Position numbers and translations under genes: made by a program. Shown in pieces: positions 14,920 through 23,744 of a stretch of DNA of 34,970 nucleotides (position 1 is the first letter of the stretch; each line of letters opens with the position of its first letter). The DNA is from Limnobacter sp. Its GTDB lineage: Bacteria > Pseudomonadota > Gammaproteobacteria > Burkholderiales > Burkholderiaceae_E. Location of the stretch: positions 1 to 34,970 of the forward strand of contig JAAZBL010000254.1 in assembly GCA_012513825.1 (NCBI GenBank). Direction: 5' to 3'. Under the pieces are notes generated by a model. That model was not told where the DNA came from, ran no database searches, and saw only the letters and a list, made by a program, of their open reading frames with translations.

Positions 14920-14957
14920 AATACGCGGCTTCGCATCGCGACGAGGCCGCTCCCTAC
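14920..14957 (-). repeat. REP-like palindromic element
   Basis: On the minus strand the sequence begins GTAGGGAGCGGC and folds as an imperfect hairpin. GCGGC/GCCGC (14925-14929 and 14946-14950) forms the outer stem, and TCGC/GCGA (14931-14934 and 14938-14941) forms the inner stem around a three-base loop. A GTAG head followed by an imperfect GC-rich palindrome is the form of RAYT-associated REP sequences. It lies between two genes of one operon. Only one copy is in the window, so the repeat nature is unproven. Confidence 0.4.
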
Positions 14958-14971
14958 GACCGAAATGCCAT

Positions 14972-14976
14972 GGAGA
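14972..14976 (+). promoter_or_regulatory. ribosome site that fixes a TTG start
   Basis: GGAGA lies seven bases before TTG 14984. No ATG in the correct frame precedes the CoA-binding domain, so this site supports TTG as the start of the acyl-CoA ligase. Confidence 0.6.
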
Positions 14977-14983
14977 ACCGATC

Positions 14984-17134
14984 TTGAACACGATTGACGT
15001 GCCTGCGAACCGCACCCCGGCACCGGTCTCGCAATTGCTCGCACCGCGCTCGGTCGCGGTCATCGGCGCCTCGGAAGACCAGACCAAATTCGGCGGCCGT
15101 CTGTACCGGATGCTGATCAAGCACGGCTACCAGGGCGCGATCTATCCGATCAATCCGGGCCGAAAGAGCCTGTTCGGCATCGACACCTTCCCGTCGGTGT
15201 CGGCCACGCCGGAGGCGCCCGACATGGTCGTGATGGCGCTGCCGCGCGACAAGGTCAAGGGCGAGATCGAAGCCGCGGCCAAGCGCGGCGCGCGCTGCGG
15301 CATCATCATCACGGCGAAGTTCTCCGATGCCGGGCCCGAAGGGGCCGCGCTCGAGGCCGAGATCGTCGGGATCGCGCGGGCTCACGGGATGCGCCTGATC
15401 GGGCCGAACTGCCTGGGCGTGATCAGCCCGGCGAACCGTGTCGTGCTGTGCTCGTCGCCGGCGCTGGAGGTCGATTCGCTGCCGGTCGGCCCGTTGGGCT
15501 TCGTCAGCCAGAGCGGCGCGCTGATGGCGACGATCTTCGATCGCGCGCTCGACATGGGCGTCGGTTTCTCGCACTGCGTGTCGGTCGGCAACCAGGCCGA
15601 CCTCGAACTGTGCGACTTCGTCGAGTACCTGATCGAGGATCCGCGCACGCAGGTCATCTGCACCTACATCGAGGGGATCAAGGATCCGCAGCGTTTCGTC
15701 GCGCTGGCGCGGCGCGCGCGCGAGGCCGGCAAGCCGTGGCTGGCGGTCAAGGCCGGGCGCACCGAGGCCGGCAGCCGCGCCGCGTTCTCGCACACGGCGA
15801 GCATTGCCGGCACCCATGCGGTGCTGGCGGCCGTCTGCCGCGACGAGAACGTCACGCTGCTCGACGACACAGGCACGATGATCACGCTCGCCGCGGCGAT
15901 CGCCCGGCATCCGGCGGCCCGGGTCGAACGCGTGGCCGTGCTGACCACTTCGGGCGGCGGCGGCGCGCTCGCTGCCGACGCGCTGACCAGTCGCGGCCTC
16001 GAGATGGCGCGCTTCGCGCCGGCCACGCAGCAGGCGATCGACCGGTACTACTCGCCCGGCCAGGGGCAGAACCCGGTCGATTTCGGCGGCCGCCGGTTCG
16101 ACGATGCGGCCGACGTCTCGAAGGCGACGGCCGAGATCGTCGCTGCCGATCCGAATACCGACGCCTTGCTCTACTCGATCACGACCGCGCCGATGATGGT
16201 GAAGCTGGCCGAGGAGCTGGCCGCCGGCATGCTCGACGAGCAAGGGCGGCTGCGCAAGCCCGCGCTCTGGGTCATGCAGCCGGGCCGCGCCGCCGACGGT
16301 GCCCGCCAGGCGCTGCGCGAACGCGGCATCGCGTTCACGAACCACACCGGCGAGGCGATCGATGCGCTGGTCGCCTGGCAGGCGCGCAGCCGCTTCGTGG
16401 CGCGCAGCGAGGCCGCCCGGCCGACGGCCTGCGGACCGGCGGTCCCCGCCGCGGGCCAGTACGACGAGGCGGCATCGAAGGCGGTACTCGCCGGCTACGG
16501 CGTACCGGTCAACGAGTCGCGGATCGCAGGCAGCGCCGACGAAGCGGTCGCCGCTGCGCGCGAGCTCGGCTACCCGGTCGTCATGAAGATCGTCTCGGCC
16601 GACATTGTGCACAAGTCCGACGTCGGCGGCGTTGCCGTCGGCGTGGCCGACGATGCCGACGCGGCGGCGACCTTCGACCGCGTCCTCGCGGCCGCGAAGG
16701 CCGCGGTGCCCGGCGCGCGCATCGACGGCGTTTCCGTGCAGACGATGGCCAGCGGCAAGCTCGAGCTGATCGTCGGTGCGCGGCGCGATGCGCAGTTCGG
16801 CCCGATCGTCGTCGTCGGCGCCGGCGGCGTGCTCGTCGAGCTGCTGTCCGATCGTGCGATTGCCCGTGCGCCGATCGCGCACGACGACGCGCGCCGGCTG
16901 CTCGAGTCGCTGTCGGTCTGGCCGGTGCTGTCCGGTTATCGCGGGCGGCCGCTGGCGGTCGACGCCGTCGTCGACGCGATCGTGCGCGCGAGCTGGCTCG
17001 CGCAGGATCTCGGCGACGGCGATTTCGAACTCGACCTGAATCCGCTGATCGTCGACGAGACGCGCTGCGTCGCGGTCGACGCCCGGCTGCGCGTCGGCGA
17101 CGCCGGCGAAGTCTCGGAGCCGGCCGGGCACTGA
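14984..17134 (+). CDS. ADP-forming acyl-CoA ligase (acetate-CoA ligase type, fused subunits)
   Basis: A 716-residue NDP-forming acyl-CoA synthetase with both subunits in one chain. Residues about 12-105 are the CoA-binding Rossmann domain (LLAPRSVAVIGASED, PINPG). Residues about 110-300 are the ligase domain, with IGPNCLGV, GFVSQSGALM, GNQAD and the phosphorylated-His motif FSHTASIAG (His270). A third domain follows, with TTSGGGGALAADAL and NPVDFGG. Residues about 475-716 are an ATP-grasp domain (PVVMKIVSADIVHKSDVGGV, ELDLNPL). It makes an acyl-CoA from acid, CoA and ATP, giving ADP and Pi. The start is TTG with GGAGA seven bases upstream. In its operon it would supply or recycle the same CoA thioester as the CoA-transferase. 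The acid substrate is unknown. Confidence 0.9.
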   Translation: MNTIDVPANRTPAPVSQLLAPRSVAVIGASEDQTKFGGRLYRMLIKHGYQGAIYPINPGRKSLFGIDTFPSVSATPEAPDMVVMALPRDKVKGEIEAAAKRGARCGIIITAKFSDAGPEGAALEAEIVGIARAHGMRLIGPNCLGVISPANRVVLCSSPALEVDSLPVGPLGFVSQSGALMATIFDRALDMGVGFSHCVSVGNQADLELCDFVEYLIEDPRTQVICTYIEGIKDPQRFVALARRAREAGKPWLAVKAGRTEAGSRAAFSHTASIAGTHAVLAAVCRDENVTLLDDTGTMITLAAAIARHPAARVERVAVLTTSGGGGALAADALTSRGLEMARFAPATQQAIDRYYSPGQGQNPVDFGGRRFDDAADVSKATAEIVAADPNTDALLYSITTAPMMVKLAEELAAGMLDEQGRLRKPALWVMQPGRAADGARQALRERGIAFTNHTGEAIDALVAWQARSRFVARSEAARPTACGPAVPAAGQYDEAASKAVLAGYGVPVNESRIAGSADEAVAAARELGYPVVMKIVSADIVHKSDVGGVAVGVADDADAAATFDRVLAAAKAAVPGARIDGVSVQTMASGKLELIVGARRDAQFGPIVVVGAGGVLVELLSDRAIARAPIAHDDARRLLESLSVWPVLSGYRGRPLAVDAVVDAIVRASWLAQDLGDGDFELDLNPLIVDETRCVAVDARLRVGDAGEVSEPAGH

Positions 17135-17191
17135 GCGCTGGCGCCGAAATTCCCGACCCCCTCGACATTCCGACAACGAACGAGATCCACG

Positions 17192-17935
17192 ATGGAAAAA
17201 ATCACCGTCACCGACTTCGACGACGGCGTCACGCTGATCGCGATCAACCGGCCCGAGCGGCGCAACGCGATCTGCGCGCAGACCGCGATCGAACTCCAGC
17301 AAGCCTTCGCTGCCTTCGATCGCAGCGACACCCGGCGCGTGGCCGTGCTGACCGGCACCGGCGACGAGGCCTTCTCGGGCGGCGCCGACGTCAAGAACCT
17401 GCCGGAGCTGTGGCGCTGCGTGCCGACGGTCGGCATCGTAACCGACAAGCCGATCATCGCCGCGGTCGGCGGCTGGTGCGTCGGCGGGGCGCTGGTCATC
17501 GCGATGATGTGCGACCTGGCCGTTGCGGCCGAGAACGCGAAGTTCTCGTATCCGGAAGCCAGGCTCGGCTTCACCGGCGGGATGATCGCCGGCCTCGCCG
17601 GTCGCATCCCGCACAAGGTCGCGATGGAGATCATGCTGCTCGGCCGTCCGGTCGACGCCGAGCGTGCCCGTGCGATCGGCCTCGTCAACGAGGTCGTGCC
17701 GACGGGGCAGCAGGTCGAGGCCGCGCTCGCGATGGCGCGCGAGCTGGCCGGGATGGCGCCGCTGGTGCTGCAGACGATCAAGCGCCTGGTCACCGAGACG
17801 GTGCTCGTGCAGGGCCCGTCGGAGCAGATGGGCCGCGCGCAGCAGATCCTGAGCCGGCATCGCGAGAGCGCCGACTTCGCAGAAGGCGTCGCGGCTTTTC
17901 GCGAGAAGCGGGCGCCGCGCTACACGGGGCGTTGA
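17192..17935 (+). CDS. enoyl-CoA hydratase/isomerase-family protein (second crotonase)
   Basis: A 247-residue crotonase. It shows INRPERRNAI, the oxyanion-hole segment AFSGGADVKNL, GWCVGGALVIAMMCDLAVAAE and FSYPEARLGFTGGMIAGL, with a normal C-terminal helical region (KRLVTETVLVQ, RESADFAEGVAAF). The second catalytic Glu is kept in YPE. The first, normally in GGGCELA, aligns with Val in GGALVIA, so it may act as an isomerase, lyase or thioesterase rather than a standard hydratase. It starts 57 bases after the ligase on the same strand and 37 bases before the second Bug receptor, so it probably belongs to the same transcript. Confidence 0.87.
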   Translation: MEKITVTDFDDGVTLIAINRPERRNAICAQTAIELQQAFAAFDRSDTRRVAVLTGTGDEAFSGGADVKNLPELWRCVPTVGIVTDKPIIAAVGGWCVGGALVIAMMCDLAVAAENAKFSYPEARLGFTGGMIAGLAGRIPHKVAMEIMLLGRPVDAERARAIGLVNEVVPTGQQVEAALAMARELAGMAPLVLQTIKRLVTETVLVQGPSEQMGRAQQILSRHRESADFAEGVAAFREKRAPRYTGR

Positions 17936-17960
17936 GCGGAGCGGCTCGACTTTCCAGACG

Positions 17961-17968
17961 AGGAGGAA
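17961..17968 (+). promoter_or_regulatory. strong ribosome binding site of the second Bug gene
   Basis: AGGAGGAA ends four bases before ATG 17973. It is the best Shine-Dalgarno match in the operon and suggests this receptor is made in larger amounts than the coupled enzymes. Confidence 0.7.
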
Positions 17969-17972
17969 CCCT

Positions 17973-18932
17973 ATGAAACGACGCAATTTCGTGCTCGCCG
18001 GTGTCGCTGCCGGCCTGTTCGCCACCGCCTTGCCGACCCAGGCGCAGAACTGGCCCGAGCGCCCGATCAAGCTGATCGTTCCGTATCCGGCCGGGGGCAA
18101 CTCGGACCACATCGGCCGCTTCATCGGCGAGCGTCTCGGCGCGGCGCTGGGCCAGCCGGTCGTGGTCGAGAACCGCGGTGGCGCCGGCGCGACGATCGGT
18201 GCGCAGGCGGCCGCCAGCGCCGCGCCCGACGGCTACACCTTTCTGCTCGCGCCGACCGCGGTGCTCGCGATCACGCCGCATCTGCGCAAGGTGCCGTACG
18301 CGCCCGAAGACCTGGCTCCGGTCGCGAAGGTATCGGGAAGCTACGGGCTCGCGGTCGCGCGCAAGGACCTGCCCGCCAACGACCTGCGCGAGCTGATCGC
18401 GCTGGCGAAGGAATCGCCGGGCAAGCTGACCTTCGGATCGGCCGGCACGGCGACGATCACGCACCTGACCGGCGAGATCGTCAACCTGCGCGCCGGGATC
18501 CGGACGCTGCACGTGCCGTACCGGGGCTCGGCGCCGGCGCTGACCGACCTGATCGGCGGACAGATCGACCTGATCTACGACTCGATCGCGCTGCCGGCGA
18601 TCAAGAGCGGGCAGGTGAAGGCGCTGGCTGCCACCGGCAAGTACCGGCATCCGGAACTGCCGGATGTACCGACGGCCGAGGAGCTCGGTTACCCGCTCGG
18701 CACGAGCAGCTGGTTCGGCCTGTTCGCGCCGCGCGGCACGCCGGAGCAGATCGTGGCGCGCGTTTCCGGCGAAGTGAAGAAGATCCTGGCCGATCCCGCG
18801 GCGAAGCAGCAGCTCGAAAGCTTCAGCCAGTACCCGGACTACGAGGATCCGGCCACGTTCGCGAAAACGGTGGCCGCAGACAGCGAGATGTACGCGTCGC
18901 TGATCGTCTCGGCCAAGATCAGCATCGAATGA
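17973..18932 (+). CDS. Bug/TctC-family periplasmic solute receptor (second)
   Basis: A 319-residue receptor. A Tat-like signal (MKRRNFVLAG) ends near PTQAQN. Family motifs are RPIKLIVPYPAGGNSDHIGRF (first part only needed for the call), VVVENRGGAGATIGA, APDGYTFLLAP, RKVPYAPED, GKLTFGSAGTATITHL, VPYRGSAPALTDLIGGQIDL and APRGTPEQIV. It is predicted to bind a small carboxylate in the periplasm. It is clearly paralogous to the first receptor but diverged, so the two may serve different compounds of one pathway. TctA/TctB membrane subunits are not encoded here. It is the last gene of the operon and converges on nodT with only 15 bases between stops. Confidence 0.92.
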   Translation: MKRRNFVLAGVAAGLFATALPTQAQNWPERPIKLIVPYPAGGNSDHIGRFIGERLGAALGQPVVVENRGGAGATIGAQAAASAAPDGYTFLLAPTAVLAITPHLRKVPYAPEDLAPVAKVSGSYGLAVARKDLPANDLRELIALAKESPGKLTFGSAGTATITHLTGEIVNLRAGIRTLHVPYRGSAPALTDLIGGQIDLIYDSIALPAIKSGQVKALAATGKYRHPELPDVPTAEELGYPLGTSSWFGLFAPRGTPEQIVARVSGEVKKILADPAAKQQLESFSQYPDYEDPATFAKTVAADSEMYASLIVSAKISIE

Positions 18933-18941
18933 GCCGGCGCG

Positions 18942-18972
18942 GGCGCCTCACCGGGACTCCCTGAGCGGCGCC
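18942..18972. terminator. possible bidirectional hairpin between convergent operons
   Basis: GGCGCCTCA (18942-18950) can pair with TGAG-cg-GCGCC (18962-18972) through a two-base bulge around an 11-base loop. It covers the end of the nodT frame just past the Bug gene stop. No T-run is present on either side, so termination is only possible. Confidence 0.25.
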
Positions 18973-20540
18973 TGCCAGCCGCCGCCGATCGCCCTGATCA
19001 GCGCGATCGCGGCCGCGAGCCGGCGTCCGCGCAACTCGAGCACCGCGCGCTCGGCCTGCAGCGCCGTCGTCTGCACCTGGATCACGTTGAGGAACGACAC
19101 GGTGCCGGCCTTGTACTGGTTCGTGACGATCTCGAGCGAGGTGCGCGCGGCGGCGAGCGCTTCGCGCTGCACCCGTTCCTGCTCGGCCAGCAGCGCGTGC
19201 GCGACGAGGCTGTCCTCGACTTCGAGCAGCGCCGACAGCACGGTCCGGCGATACGCGGCGACTGTCGCGTCGTAGGCGGCCAGCGCCTGTTCGCTGGCCG
19301 CCAGCCGCGCGCCGCCGTCGAACAGCGCCATCGCGAGCGCGGGCCCGAGCGACCAGAAGCGGTTCGGCAGCGACAGCAGGTCGCCGAGGCGGTCGGCGCG
19401 CAGTCCGCCGTCGGCCGACAGGACCAGCGATGGAAAATACGCGGCGCGCGCCACGCCGATCTGGGCGTTGGCCGCGGCGACGCGGCGTTCGGCCGCGGCG
19501 ACGTCGGGGCGCCGTTCGAGCAGCGCCGACGGCAACCCGGCCGGGATCGTCGGCACGAGCTGGTCGAGGTCGGCCTGCGGCACCGCGAGCTTCGCCGGCG
19601 CATGGCCGGTCAGCACGGCGATCGCATGCTCGAGCTGCGCGCGCGCGAGCTCGAGCTCGAGCGCCTGGGCTTCGGCATTCTTCAGCTGCGCTTCGGCCTG
19701 CGCGACGTCGCCGCGCGCGGCCACGCCGACGGCGAGCCGGTCGCGCGTCAGCTTCAGCGAGCGGCGGTAGGAGAGAACCGTGTCGGCGAGCACACGTCGC
19801 TGGGCGTCGGCCACGCGCAGCTCGAAATAGCTCTGTGCGAGCTGCGCCTGCAGCGACAGGCGAATCGCTGCCAGGTCGGCCGCGCTGGCGGCGGCGCTCG
19901 CTTCGGCGACAGCCGAGCCCGCGCGCACGCGCCCCCACAGATCCAGTTCCCAGCTCGCCTGCAGGTCGACGATGTAGTCGTTGCGCGTGCCGGCGGAACC
20001 GGTCCGCTCGGCGAGGCCGGTCGACCGGCTCGCGACGCGGCTGCGCGACGCGGCCGCGCCGGCCGACACTTGCGGGTACAGGCCGGCGCGTGCGCCGTCG
20101 ACGGCGGCGAGCGCTTGCCGGTAATTCGCCTCGGCCACGCGCAGATCCTGGTTGCCGTCGTCGAGGGCCGCCATCAGCAGGTCGAGCCGGCGATCGTCGA
20201 AGACCGTCCACCAGGCTTCGGTACCCGCCTGCGCCGGACGTGCCGGCTGCCAGCCGTCTTCGGCCGTCGCGTGCCTGAAGGCGGCCGGCAGTTCGACCGA
20301 AGGCGGCAGGTATTCCGGCGCGGTGCTGCAGGCCGAGAGCACGCACGCGAGCAGCGCCGTTACGGCTCGAAGGCGGCCGGTGGCATGGCGCGGCACCGCT
20401 TTGGCGCGCGCCTTTCCGATGCCTCGCGTGTCTTCGGTGCCTTGCGCCTCCCCGATGCCTCGCGCCCCGATGCCTCGCGTCCCCCCGATGCCGGGCGCCG
20501 TGCCCTTGCTGCCTTGCTTGCGCGTTCTCGTTCCGATCAT
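18948..20540 (-). CDS. NodT/OprM-family outer-membrane efflux lipoprotein
   Basis: Up to 530 residues. This is the outer-membrane channel of an RND pump, which forms a trimeric beta-barrel with a long periplasmic tunnel. Evidence: lipobox LSAC with Cys71, WWTVFDDRRLDLLMAAL, two OEP repeats with heptad-like helices, the LLERRPDVAAAERRVAAANAQIGVARAAYFPSL region (about 340-372) and YKAGTVSFLNVIQVQTTAL near the end. The first 48 residues lie before the signal peptide and are built from RGIG-type repeats encoded by a 13-base tandem repeat, so GTG at 20396 is a plausible true start. It follows mdtC by 21 bases and is the last gene of the efflux operon. Confidence 0.9.
   Translation of the reverse strand: MIGTRTRKQGSKGTAPGIGGTRGIGARGIGEAQGTEDTRGIGKARAKAVPRHATGRLRAVTALLACVLSACSTAPEYLPPSVELPAAFRHATAEDGWQPARPAQAGTEAWWTVFDDRRLDLLMAALDDGNQDLRVAEANYRQALAAVDGARAGLYPQVSAGAAASRSRVASRSTGLAERTGSAGTRNDYIVDLQASWELDLWGRVRAGSAVAEASAAASAADLAAIRLSLQAQLAQSYFELRVADAQRRVLADTVLSYRRSLKLTRDRLAVGVAARGDVAQAEAQLKNAEAQALELELARAQLEHAIAVLTGHAPAKLAVPQADLDQLVPTIPAGLPSALLERRPDVAAAERRVAAANAQIGVARAAYFPSLVLSADGGLRADRLGDLLSLPNRFWSLGPALAMALFDGGARLAASEQALAAYDATVAAYRRTVLSALLEVEDSLVAHALLAEQERVQREALAAARTSLEIVTNQYKAGTVSFLNVIQVQTTALQAERAVLELRGRRLAAAIALIRAIGGGWQAPLRESR
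20416..20497. repeat. 13-base repeat array in the nodT N-terminal region
   Basis: CCGATGCCTCGCG occurs exactly at 20416, 20452 and 20467, with degenerate copies at 20434 and 20485. On the minus strand the exact unit reads CGCGAGGCATCGG and encodes RGIG-like segments ahead of the lipoprotein signal. The copy spacing (18, 18, 15 and 18 bases) keeps the frame. Confidence 0.75.
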
Positions 20541-20561
20541 TGGTCGAAGTCGACGTTCCGT

Positions 20562-23500
20562 TCACCCGCGGCCCGCTGCCGGCGCGCTCGTTCGCGGCGT
20601 GCCGTGCGTCGCTGCGTCTCGAGGGCCGGCCCGACGGCCGATCACGCGCCAGCGCAGCCGGTCGAGGTAAAGATAGACGACCGGCGTCGTGTACAGCGTC
20701 AGCAGCTGGCTGAGCGCCAGGCCGCCGACGATCGCGATGCCGAGCGGACGGCGCAGCTCGGCGCCGTCGCCGGCCCCGAGCGCCAGCGGCACCGCGCCCA
20801 GCATCGCGGCCATCGTCGTCATCAGGATCGGGCGAAAACGCAGCCGGCATGCGCGATGGATCGCCTCGCGCGGCGACAGCCCCTGCTCGCGTTCGGCGGC
20901 CAGCGCGAAGTCGATCATGATGATCGCGTTCTTCTTCACGATGCCGATCAGCAGCAGCACGCCGATCAGCGCGATCACGCTGAACTCGGTGCCGGTCGCC
21001 ATCAGGGCGAGCAGCGCGCCGACGCCGGCCGACGGCAGCGTCGACAGGATCGTGAGCGGATGAACGAGGCTCTCGTAGAGGATGCCGAGCACCAGGTAGA
21101 CGGCGATCAGCGCCGACAGGATCAGCAGCGGCTGGCTTTCGAGCGAGCGCTGGAACGCGCCGGCCGTGCCTTCGAAGCTGCCGGTCAGCGACGCCGGCGG
21201 GCCCAGGCGCGCGATCGCGTCTCGGATCTCGTCGGTCGCCTCGGACAGCGAGACGCCCTCGGCAAGATTGAACGAGATCGTGCTCGCGGCGAACTGGCTC
21301 TGGTGATAGACGCCCAGCCGCGTCGTGCCCGGCGTCCAGCCGGCGACGGCCGACAGCGGCACGAGCCCGCCGTCGGGCGATACGAGGCGGACCAGTTCGA
21401 GGTCCGACGGGCCGTCGCGGAACTGCGGCGCCACCTCGAGCACCACGCGGTACTGGTTCAGCGGCTCGTAGATCGTCGAGACCTGGCGCTGGCCGAAGGC
21501 GTTGTTCAGCAGGTTGCCGAGCTGCCGGGAATCGATGCCGAACTGCGCCGCCGCGTCGCGGTCGATCGCGAGGTCGATCTGGCGGCCGCCGTCGTCGCGG
21601 TCGGTGTCGATGTCGCGCAGCTGCGGCAGGCGACTCATCGCGAGCCGCACGCGCGGCTCCCACTGCCGCAGCTCGTCGAGGTCGTCGGACAGCAGCGTGT
21701 ACTGGTACTGCGGGCCGCTCGACCGCCCGCCGATCCGCACCTCCTGCGACGGCGCCATGTACAGCGAGGCGCCCGGCACGCCGGCGCTGGCCTGGCGCAG
21801 GCGCTCGATCACGGCCTCGGCGCTGTCGCTGCGCTGCGCCAGCGGCTTAAGCGAGATGAACATCGTCCCGCGATTGGTCCGCGAGCCGCCGATGTAGGCG
21901 GTCACGTTCTCGACCGCCGGGTCCTGCCGCACGATGTCGACGAAGGCATCGAGCTTTTCGCGCATCGCGCGAAACGAGATGCTCTGGTCGCCGCGGATCG
22001 ACGCGAAGATCCGTCCGGTGTCCTGCTGCGGGAAGAAGCCTTTAGGCACGACCGTGTAGAGCCAGACGTTCAGCGAGATCGTCGCGAGCAGCAGTGCGAG
22101 CATCAGCAGGCCGTGATCGAGCGCCCAGCCGATGCTGCGCGAGTAGCGAGCGGCGGCGGCGTCGATCGCGCGCCGGCCCGACTCGGCGAGCTGGCGGCCC
22201 AGCGGGGAAAAGCGCCGTCGCACCGGCGATCCGGTGTCCCCGGCGGGCGCCTCGGGCCGTGCCGAGCGCGTCCGCAGCAGCCGCGCGCACATCATCGGCG
22301 TCGTCGTCAGCGACACCAGCAGCGAGATCAGGATCGCGACCGAGAGCACGACGGCGAACTCGCGGAACAGCCGCCCGACGATGCCGCCCATCGCCAGGAT
22401 CGGGATGAACACGGCGATCAGCGACAGGCTGATCGCGACGACGGTGAAGCCGACTTCGCGCGCGCCGCGAATCGACGCGATCATCGGCGGTTCTCCGGCC
22501 TCGATGCGCCGTGCGATGTTCTCGACGACGACGATCGCGTCGTCGACGACGAAACCGGTGGCGATCGTCAGCGCCATCAGAGACAGGTTGTCGAGGCTGT
22601 AGCCGGCCAGGTACATGACGCCGAAGGTGCCGACCAGCGCGGTCGGCACGACGACGGCCGGGATCAGCGTGGCGGTCGCGCTGCGCAGGAACAGGAACAC
22701 GACCATGACGACCAGCGCGATCGACAGCATCAGCGTCTGCTGCATTTCGTGCAGCGAAGCGCGGATCGTCGTCGTGCGGTCCATCACGAGGTCGAGGTCG
22801 ACCGCCGCCGGGATTGACGCGCGAAGCTGCGGCATCAGCGCGTGGATCCGGTCGACGGTCTCGATGATGTTCGCGGCCGGCTCGCGCCGCACGATCAGCA
22901 GCACCGACGGCTTGCCGTTGGCCGAGCCGGCATGGCGCTCGTCCTCGACCGAATCGACGACGGTGGCGACGTCGGACAGCCGCACCGCCGCGCCTTCGCG
23001 ATAGCTGACGATCAGCGGCATGTACTCGGCCGCGCTGCGCAACTGGCCGTTGGCGCCGATCTGCCAGTGGCGGCGCTCGTCGGCCACCGCGCCCCTGGGC
23101 CGGTTCGAGTTGGCCGCGGCGATCGCCGTGCGGACCGATTCGAGGCTCAAGCCATGGTGGTCGAGCTGCAGCGGATTGGCCTGCACGCGCACGGCCGGCA
23201 GCGAGCTGCCGCCGACCGTCACCTGCCCGACGCCGGCCAGTTGCGACAGCTTCTGCGCCAGCACCGTCGATGCGACGTCGTAGAGCTGGCCGCGCGTCAT
23301 CGTGTCCGAGGTCAGCGCGAGGATCACGATCGGCGCGTCGGCCGGGTTCACCTTGCGGTAGGTCGGGTTGCGCACGAGGCTGCTCGGCAGCGTGCTGCGC
23401 GCCGCGTTGATCGCCGCCTGCACCTCGTTGGCGGCGCTGTCGATGCTGCGCCCGAGGTCGAACTGCAGCACGATGTAGGTGCTGCCGAGCGAGCTGCTCG

Positions 23501-23744
23501 AGGTCATCTCGTTGACGCCGGCGATCCTTCCGAGCGCTCGCTCGAGCGGCGTGGCCACGGTGGCCGCCATCGTCTCGGGGCTGGCGCCGGGAAGAGAGGC
23601 CGAGACCGAGATCGTCGGATAGTCGACCTGCGGCAGCGGCGCGACCGGCAGCATCCGCAGTGCGGCCAGCCCGGCCAGCACGATCGCCAGCGTCAGCAGC
23701 GTCGTCGCGACCGGGCGGCGCACGAAGGTCTCGAAGAAGTTCAT
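20562..23744 (-). CDS. mdtC: RND efflux permease, MdtC-like
   Basis: A 1060-residue inner-membrane RND (HAE1) transporter with 12 predicted membrane helices and two large periplasmic loops. The start [16 protein letters not shown] and [21 protein letters not shown] are typical. The paired Asp of the proton relay appears in [14 protein letters not shown], and the C-terminal half has [35 protein letters not shown] and [16 protein letters not shown]. It is homologous to the adjacent MdtB-like protein. In MdtABC systems both permeases form a heterotrimer that extrudes bile salts, novobiocin and similar amphiphiles. Its ATG overlaps the mdtB stop (ATGA, 23744-23741), so the two should be made together. 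The natural substrate here is unknown. Confidence 0.93.
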   Translation of the reverse strand: MNFFETFVRRPVATTLLTLAIVLAGLAALRMLPVAPLPQVDYPTISVSASLPGASPETMAATVATPLERALGRIAGVNEMTSSSSLGSTYIVLQFDLGRSIDSAANEVQAAINAARSTLPSSLVRNPTYRKVNPADAPIVILALTSDTMTRGQLYDVASTVLAQKLSQLAGVGQVTVGGSSLPAVRVQANPLQLDHHGLSLESVRTAIAAANSNRPRGAVADERRHWQIGANGQLRSAAEYMPLIVSYREGAAVRLSDVATVVDSVEDERHAGSANGKPSVLLIVRREPAANIIETVDRIHALMPQLRASIPAAVDLDLVMDRTTTIRASLHEMQQTLMLSIALVVMVVFLFLRSATATLIPAVVVPTALVGTFGVMYLAGYSLDNLSLMALTIATGFVVDDAIVVVENIARRIEAGEPPMIASIRGAREVGFTVVAISLSLIAVFIPILAMGGIVGRLFREFAVVLSVAILISLLVSLTTTPMMCARLLRTRSARPEAPAGDTGSPVRRRFSPLGRQLAESGRRAIDAAAARYSRSIGWALDHGLLMLALLLATISLNVWLYTVVPKGFFPQQDTGRIFASIRGDQSISFRAMREKLDAFVDIVRQDPAVENVTAYIGGSRTNRGTMFISLKPLAQRSDSAEAVIERLRQASAGVPGASLYMAPSQEVRIGGRSSGPQYQYTLLSDDLDELRQWEPRVRLAMSRLPQLRDIDTDRDDGGRQIDLAIDRDAAAQFGIDSRQLGNLLNNAFGQRQVSTIYEPLNQYRVVLEVAPQFRDGPSDLELVRLVSPDGGLVPLSAVAGWTPGTTRLGVYHQSQFAASTISFNLAEGVSLSEATDEIRDAIARLGPPASLTGSFEGTAGAFQRSLESQPLLILSALIAVYLVLGILYESLVHPLTILSTLPSAGVGALLALMATGTEFSVIALIGVLLLIGIVKKNAIIMIDFALAAEREQGLSPREAIHRACRLRFRPILMTTMAAMLGAVPLALGAGDGAELRRPLGIAIVGGLALSQLLTLYTTPVVYLYLDRLRWRVIGRRAGPRDAATHGTPRTSAPAAGRG

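Noticed and set aside
14954..18124. Very long minus-strand frame across the ligase and second crotonase
   Set aside because: It is an Arg/Asp/Gly-rich antisense shadow typical of high-GC genes. The plus strand has clear conserved domains throughout.
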